Origin: Maratus speciosus | Lineage: Eukaryota; Arthropoda; Arachnida; Araneae; Salticidae | DNA: 64,000 nucleotides | Direction: 5' to 3' | Assembly: GCA_963932465.1 (NCBI GenBank) | Contig: OZ010795.1 | Location: 524,649,451-524,713,450 of the forward strand | In this document: in pieces, positions 58,567 to 64,000 of the stretch | Numbering within the stretch: the stretch's first letter is position 1 | How the letters are laid out: every line of letters starts with the position of its first letter | The notes under the pieces: model-generated | The model's input: only the letters and a program-made list of their open reading frames with translations | What the model was told of the DNA's origin: nothing | Databases searched by the model: none | Made by a program: the position numbers and the translations under genes

Positions 58567-60090
58567 CCATTGTACCATCAAAAAGTGTATGAAGTTATGT
58601 ATAGAATTAAACCAAAATTTTATTATAAGTTTTTGGCTATGGCAAGCATGTCCTCCCGGAATTTGGAAACAATTCGCCGGTAGGGGGCGCTGATATAAGA
58701 ATTTTTGTGCGATTTTGAATATTGTACCATCCAAAAGTGTATGGAGTTATGCATAGAATTGAACCAAATTTTTAGTTTAAGTTTTTGAATATGACAAGCA
58801 GGTCCTCCCTGAATTTGGAAAAAATTCGCCGGTAGGGGGCGCTGTAAATGCGTTTTTGTGCGATTTTGGATATTGTACCATCGAAAAGTGTATGAAGTTA
58901 TGCATAGAATTGAACCAAATTTTTAGTTTAAGTTTTTGGCTATGGCAAGCAGGTCCTCCCTAAATTTGGAAAAAATTCGCCGGTAGGGGGCGCTGTAATA
59001 GCGATTTTTGTGCGATTTTGAATATTGTACCGTCCAAAAGTGTATGAAGTTATGCATAGAATTGAACCAAATTTTTAGTTTAAGTTTTTGGCTATGGCAA
59101 GCAGGTCCTCCCTGAATTTGGAAAAAATTCGCCGGTAGGGGGCGCTGTAATAGCGATTTTTGTGGGATTTTGAATATTGTACCGTCCAAAAGTGTATGAA
59201 GTTATGCATAGAATTAAACCAAATTTTTATTTTAAGTTTTTGGCTATGGCAAGCAGGTCCTCCCTGAATTTGGAAAAAATTCGCCGGTAGGGGGCGCTGT
59301 AATGGTGATTTTTGTGCGATTTTGAATATTGCACCGTCCAAAAGTGTATAAAGTTATGCATAGAATTAAAGCAAATTTTTATTTTAAATTTTTGGATATG
59401 GCAAGCAGGTCCTCCATGAATTTGCAAAAAATTCGCCGTTAGGGGGCGCTGTAATAGCGATTTTTGTGCGATTTTGAATATTGCACCATCGAACAGTGTA
59501 TGAAGTTATGCATAGAATTGAACCAAAAAAAATTTTTAAGTTCTTGGCTATGGCAAGGAGGTCTCCCTTAATTTGTAAAAAAATCGCTCATAGAGGGCGC
59601 TGTAATAGCGATTTTTGTGCAATTTTTGTGCCATTTTGAATATTGTACCGCCGAAAATTGTATGAAGTTATGCATAGAATGGAACCAAATTTTATGTGTT
59701 TATTTTTGGTCATGTCACGAAGGTCCTCCCTGAATTTGGAAAAATTCTGCCGGAAGGGGGCACTATAATTGCGATGTCTGTACCATTTTCATTATTGTAC
59801 CATCGAAAAGTGTATGAAATTATCCATATATTTGAACCAAATTTTTTGTGCATGTTTCTGGCTATGGCAAACAAGTCCTCCCTGAACTTGAAAAAATTCC
59901 GAAAGAAGGGGGCGCTATAATTCCGATCTCTCTGCCATTTTCATTATTGTATCATCGAACAGCGTATAAAATTATGCATACAATTGAACCAAAATGTTTG
60001 TGCTTGTTTTTGGCTTTGGCCAACAGGTTCTCCTTGAATTTGGAAATATTGCGCGGTAAAGGGGCTCCGTGCTAGCGATTTTTGTATACT
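58566..60090. repeat. 152-bp tandem array, ten units
   Basis: Units start ATTGTACCATC/GTC near 58568, 58721, 58873, 59025, 59177, 59329, 59481, 59643, 59795 and 59945. Shared landmarks: AAGTTATGCATAGAATTGAA, GGCTATGGCAAGCAGGTCCT, TTCGCCGGTAGGGGGCGCTG. The central units are most alike and the outer three diverge, as expected of unequal exchange. Minus-strand 88-codon frames are shadows. Confidence 0.95.
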
Positions 60091-60371
60091 TTTCTTGATT
60101 TTTCGTAGTTCTATTGTGCATCGGCGGGAACTCGCTTCCTGCTATGCCGGCTATTTGCAAACAGCTGATAACGACAGAATAAGGAAAAATTAATAATTTT
60201 AACAAATATCATGATATAGGTTAACTTGTTTTTAGTCCGTTTAATTGACTTGAGCAGAAATTTAAGATGAAAATCAAAGTTGGTATAGTATTGAAATAAT
60301 AATATTGAAGTATTAACATGTGTAACTAGGTTTTGAAATATTAAGATGTATAAGATAGAAGAAAGTTTTGG

Positions 60372-60719
60372 GATTGGCACATCCAACTAGTTACGTTAAG
60401 TATCTCTTGGACAAAGTTTTCATTACTTCATGCTTGCATATTATTTTCATTGGAGCGATTATAAACGATAACCGTTACGATGTAGTTTATATATGATATG
60501 ATATTACTCGTTCTTACTCAATGGGATGCGATGCGTTGTTACTGTCAAAATAAACGTTCTTTTTGTCTATTTTAAGAAGTAGAATTTAGTGTGAAATAAT
60601 TATTATAATTTTTAAATAAAATGTTAAAAAACAAGTAACAAAACTTATTAACTCGGAGTAAGCAACTGTTGAGTATTCTTCGGTACGGACAGAAACAGAT
60701 AGAACTTTTGCATAAAAAA

Positions 60720-60721
<2 letters not shown>
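60372..60721. other. No recognised feature
   Basis: A+T-rich spacer leading into a (TA)n tract at 60722-60772. Confidence 0.5.
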
Positions 60722-60772
<51 letters not shown>

Positions 60773-60773
<1 letters not shown>

Positions 60774-61226
60774 TGGGTGTCCCAAAAAGGACTGACTTAT
60801 TTTAAAATTCAATAACTTGCAAACGGTGACAGATATTTAAAAAATTCTTGCAGGAGGGTTATGCGTAAGGTCAAAAGTTTTATTACAGTGATTTTCAATT
60901 TTAGTTCGAATTACAAACAATAGATGGCGCTGTAAGCAATAGTCGCTAAATACAGGCTCGATTTCTGGTCCTTTCTCTTGTTCCATGCTGAAAAATGAGA
61001 TGGAAATGTATTATCCGGGCCACGAAGTACCAAAAATCGAGCCTGAATTCAGCGTCTATTGATCGCAACGCCATCTATTGTTTGTAATTCGAACTAAAAT
61101 TGAAAATCACTGTAAAAAAACTTTTGACCTTATGCATAACCCTCCTGCAAGAATTTTTTAAATATCTGTCCACCGTTTGCAAGTTATTGAATTTTAAAAT
61201 CAGTCAGTCCTTTTTGGGACACCCGG
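60773..61226. mobile_element. 454-bp foldback MITE in (TA)n
   Basis: CTGGGTGTCCCAAAAAGGAC and the inverted GTCCTTTTTGGGACACCCGG begin ~200-bp arms that stay over 90% complementary (CAATAACTTGCAAACGGTG, GCAGGAGGGTTATGC, AATAGATGGCG) around a ~50-bp loop. TA on both sides within a (TA)n tract (60722-60772, 61227-61246). Tc1/mariner-type by target and end style. The 75-codon frame at 61100 spans its right arm and is spurious. Confidence 0.9.
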
Positions 61227-61537
61227 TATATATATATATATATATTATTAGGTTGAGCAAAAACTTATGGGAAATTTTTAATCTAATAGTTACCAGGATT
61301 TGTATCATATACACTGGTGGAAATTGATTTATGAAACAATGGTTTTTTAACAAAAACTTCTATAATATTCATTAAAAATGAATGAAATTTCATACGTTAT
61401 ATATGCTGAGTACAACAAATAATTTAGAAAAATAAAATTTCATACATATTAATAAACTAAAACATAAGGTCAAAAATTAAATTTTAGTAACATTAAAGCA
61501 TGGAAATTGATTTATGAAATATCACATTTAATTGAAA

Positions 61538-63154
61538 TTAATAGTTAGTAAAGCCGCTTTTATTCATCAGAGTTTCTTTTATTCTAGATGGCATTAATGA
61601 AACAAGATTTTGAATGTATTTCTGATAATTAATTTCCAGTTTTGGCAGATTGAAACATCCAATTCTACAAGTGATGTGTACTGAATCCCATTTGCATAAA
61701 CCATTCGAACAAGCTGTCCTCGAACGTTTAAGATGGGGTTCAGATCAGGATAAGTGGACGATCTAAAAGAACAATATTCTGTTCCTCAAACCAATCTTTC
61801 ATTGCATTTGAAATGTGAATACTTCCATTGTCTTGGATGAAAATGTAATTTAAACCATAATATTGCCATGCAAATCGAAGAAGGGAATTTTCTAAAACAA
61901 AACTGTAATCAAACGAAGTCTGGCGACCGTTTAAAAGTACAATTTCCCTTTCGACATCATAAGCGACCGCTGCCCAAATCATCAAACTTCCGCCACCAAA
62001 ATTTCTGCTGAATATAGATTTTGATTCTTTTCGGAGATCCCTTCAGTAATATGTCAAACCACCCGGGCCATCCAACTTAAATCTTTTTTCGTCGGAGAAA
62101 ATTACTTTCTTCCAATTGTCACCCATTAGTCCAGGCAATAGAGACCGTATAGGGACTCTACCTAGCAAAATTAATGGTAGTACTGGAAATCGGCTTTCTA
62201 GATGTTTTTTGGGTCGCTGAATCCGAATTTGTAACTTCCCACCAAAATTTCCCCCGGCAACCCCCAAAAGTTTGGTAAAAAGCCCCCCCCCCCCAAAAAG
62301 GTTTTTATTAAAAAAATCGGATTCAGCGACCCAAAAATCTTAAAGTAAACGTTATAGAGAAAGTTCGGAGGGGAGATGGGAGGGCGAATGTAAACGTGTG
62401 AGTGGTTAAGTTGAATTGCACAACTTAGTTTACGCAGCACTGCGCGCATGTTCCGAGGCAGATCCCCCCTTCCCCTTCATCCTAAGTTATAATGTCATAT
62501 ATCTAATTTGTTGGAAATTTTGTCTACTTTCTGAATTTCTAAATATTTTTTCTCTAAAATAATAAAAAAATTGATTTTTTTAATAAAAATCTTTTTTGGG
62601 GAGCTTTTTACCAAAATTTGGGGGGTTGCCGAGGAACATTTTGGTGGGAAGTTACAAATTCGGATTCAGCGACCCAAAAAACATTTAAAAAGCCGATTTC
62701 CAGTACTACTATTAATTTTGCTAGGTAAAATTCTATATTGAATGGAGTACATTGCCTTGTAGTTCTCGCAATACTGCAAACGCATCTGCTTGTGATGCAG
62801 AAGTAACTTTGGACCAGACTTCATTTTCGACCGTCTCAAGCTTTGTGAAGGATGTAAAATTTCCCTAACTCTTGTAGAAGTAACAAGAAGGGATAGATCT
62901 GCACAAATTTTTGTTGAAGTGTGGTCGGCTTTCGATGCAAGTTGAAGAATCCCCCTTTTCTCTCCCTGACTTAAACGTGGATTACCTTTTCGTTAAAATT
63001 TTTACCATAATTTGCTGGATCTTTTCTACAGTTATATATCACACCAACTTATCTTTCAATTAATTTACTAATTTTCGGAACAGATTTTCCACATCCTATA
63101 TATCCATTGATTTTAGCTCTTTTTTTTCTCAGACAACACCTTTCGTTTATCCAT
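61538..63154 (-). pseudogene. Tc1-family transposase pseudogene
   Basis: Reads from ATG 63154 to TAA 61538. N-terminal part: MDKRKVLSEKKK with frameshifts, then ILQLASKADHTSTKICADLS and SLRRSKMKSGPKLL of the paired-like HTH region. After the MITE (62161-62725): NWKKVIFSDEKRFKLDGPGG with the first catalytic Asp, a TGA where the family has Trp, then GGGSLMIWAAV, FIQDNGSIH with the second Asp, a frameshift near LLDRP and STYPDLNPILN; the third acidic position after DLNPI is Leu-Asn-Val, not the expected E. So it has at least two frameshifts, several stops, a lost catalytic Glu and an insertion: dead. The DDE motif otherwise follows the Tc1 DD34E pattern. Confidence 0.9.
62161..62725. mobile_element. 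565-bp MITE inserted in the Tc1 transposase
   Basis: CCTAGCAAAATTAATGGTAG and the inverted CTACTATTAATTTTGCTAGG, with TA on both sides (62159-62160, 62726-62727). Arms of ~155 bp. GGGTCGCTGAATCCGA occurs three times (62210, inverted at 62319 and at 62660). A 12-nt C run sits at ~62283-62294. No ORF belongs to it. Confidence 0.9.
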
Positions 63155-63511
63155 CGTAAAAAGTAAACTAAAACGTATTGCTTCCAAAAATAACGCGTTT
63201 TATGTCTAATGTGCATCTCATGTTACCTTGTTTTATGCAAAATTTTGTCGTATTTCTTCGGAATAGAGAATTAAATGTGGTATTTCATAAGTAGATTTCC
63301 ATGTCTGCATATTACGAAAATGTAATTTCTGACTTTTTGTTTTTGTTTAATATTATATATGAAATTTTATTTTTGCAACTCATTTATTATACGTACTATG
63401 TATATCCCACGAAATTTCATTCATTATAATGAATATTATAGAAGTTTTTGTTAAAAAACTGTATTCATAAATCAATTTCCACCAGTGTATAGGAGTACTA
63501 GCGGTATATCT

Positions 63512-63937
63512 ATGGGAGTTCAGGAATTTCGGCTCCAAAATACATTTTGAACAGTATGATTTGCGTGTGTTGATCCGGCATTATTGGAGAAAAGGTCTAA
63601 TGATTCTGAAAGCCGTCGATGAGATTAATGAGGGTGAATGTGTTGGTACGGCGATGTGGCCCAGAGGACGAACGACAAGTTTGCACATTTGGACGGCGTC
63701 GAAATTCTTCCACACCCTACCGACAGTCCAGACGTGGCTCCATCCAATTGTCGCCTCTTTCGATCAATGCAACAGTTTTTCAAGGGCAGTCGATTTGAAT
63801 CCTTTAATGAAGTTGAAGAAGAGTGTCAATAGTTTTTCGATTGCAAAGAGCCACCATGGTACTTCCAGCATATCCGGAATCTGGCATAACGATGGCAGAA
63901 AGTTGTGGACTATGATGGTCTCTACTTTGAAAAATAA
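63512..63937 (+). pseudogene. mariner transposase pseudogene, core deleted
   Basis: N-terminal HTH remnant LRVLIRHYWRKGL, then a frameshift and a jump to the C-terminal part: GVEILPHPTDSPDVAPSNCR (family: LPHPPYSPDLAPSD, with the third catalytic Asp followed by L/C-x-L-F), LFRSMQQFFKGSRF, and KVVDYDGLYFEK ending at TAA 63937. In-frame stops at 63830 and in RNLA*RWQKV. About 230 residues with the first two catalytic Asp are missing. Confidence 0.85.
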
Positions 63938-64000
63938 TCCTTGTTGCTTTTGTTGTTAATTTGCGAATAACAACGCAACTTTCAGAAATTTCCCAGAACT

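Larger units (their letters stand above)
58329..60371 (+). mobile_element. TIR-bounded composite repeat element
   Basis: Starts ACTTTCTTCTATCTTCAATAG and ends ATAAGATAGAAGAAAGT, an inverted pair; the left end itself is a small palindrome (CTTTCTTCTA...TAGAAGAAAG). Order: a leader with CGACTTCCGGTTTTCGACGG, a GTCC/GTCT minisatellite, ten 152-bp repeats, and a ~280-bp tail shared with 18850-19150. No coding sequence. Confidence 0.7.
61312..63487 (-). mobile_element. Tc1-like transposon with IR/DR ends
   Basis: CACTGGTGGAAATTGATTTA and its inverse TAAATCAATTTCCACCAGTG are the ends, with TA at 61310-61311 and 63488-63489. The inverted arms are ~210 bp, and each has an outer and an inner copy of GGAAATTGATTTATGAAA (inner copies near 61501 and 63281), the IR/DR arrangement of Sleeping Beauty-type Tc1 elements. 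It carries a full-length but broken transposase on the minus strand and is itself interrupted by a MITE. Confidence 0.92.
61248..64000 (+). mobile_element. Internally deleted mariner, split by a Tc1 element
   Basis: Starts TTAGGTTGAGCAAAAACTTA after TA (61246-61247). After the nested Tc1 (61312-63487) the sequence resumes at 63490 and runs into a transposase relic. The last bases of the window (GAAATTTCCCAGAACT) are the inverse of AACTTATGGGAAATTT near the left end, so the right terminus lies about 15-20 bp beyond the window. Without the Tc1 insert the element is ~0.6 kb. Confidence 0.8.

Noticed and set aside
58398..58734. Several ORFs with PSVCPSVR or RRTDGQTD repeats
   Set aside because: Three frames and both strands of the GTCC/GTCT minisatellite; not a repetitive protein.
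58923..59427. Three 66-88-codon minus ORFs in tandem
   Set aside because: Shadows of the 152-bp satellite; identical peptides recur because the DNA repeats.
58566..60090. Regularly spaced repeats considered as a CRISPR array
   Set aside because: Period 152 bp with the whole unit conserved and no variable spacers, in a eukaryotic setting.

Overview
This is a piece of a very A+T-rich animal nuclear genome (roughly 70% A+T by eye). It has no long open reading frames, no operons and no ribosome binding sites. Spliced-gene signals, mariner/Tc1, hAT, pogo-like, Helitron-like and TTAA-target elements, tRNA-derived SINEs and long microsatellites point to an arthropod. An arachnid such as a spider is plausible, but I cannot prove it from sequence alone. 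Almost every line of recognisable structure is a mobile element, an element relic or a tandem repeat.

Layout. 1-5.2 kb: intergenic, with a 181-bp tandem duplication, a TATC/TA microsatellite and a ~165-bp satellite. 5.2-5.4 kb: the best host-gene signal, a first coding exon on the + strand encoding a signal peptide, ending in a phase-1 splice donor with TATA- and initiator-like motifs upstream. No further exon was found, so the gene has a long intron or continues beyond what I can recognise. 5.4-12.6 kb: an intron or intergenic zone with a hAT-like element carrying a pogo-like MITE, a SINE fragment, two members of a 750-bp TTAA-target family and tandem duplications. 12.7-17.1 kb: three Helitron-like families (A, B, C), with B inserted into A at an A|T site. 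17.3-25.4 kb: a TIR element with a piggyBac-type Cys-rich tail, short TTAA MITEs and Helitron ends. 25.4-33.7 kb: a degenerate head-to-tail array of ~1.0-1.1-kb units, each copy carrying different insertions; uninterrupted copies serve as empty sites. 34.3-38.2 kb: a Ty3/gypsy-like LTR, a second Helitron A and a Tc1-like MITE. 39-46 kb: Helitron C with 240-bp tandem repeats, foldback elements and a 1.76-kb tandem pair. 47-52.5 kb: a minus-strand ORF of unknown identity, several MITEs, a TIR element enclosing a Ly6-like exon with an in-frame stop, and tRNA-derived SINEs. 54-58 kb: LINE-like tails, a second copy of a 511-bp TTAA MITE, and a hAT-like relic. 58.3-60.4 kb: a TIR-bounded array of ten 152-bp repeats, most with a CTCF-like core. 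60.7-64 kb: a stack of TA-target elements: a 454-bp foldback MITE beside a mariner into which a Tc1 inserted, into which a MITE inserted.

There is little sign of genes working together. The main content is the relative chronology of transposon insertions. The two exon-like signals at 5.3 kb and 51.3 kb are the host-gene leads.
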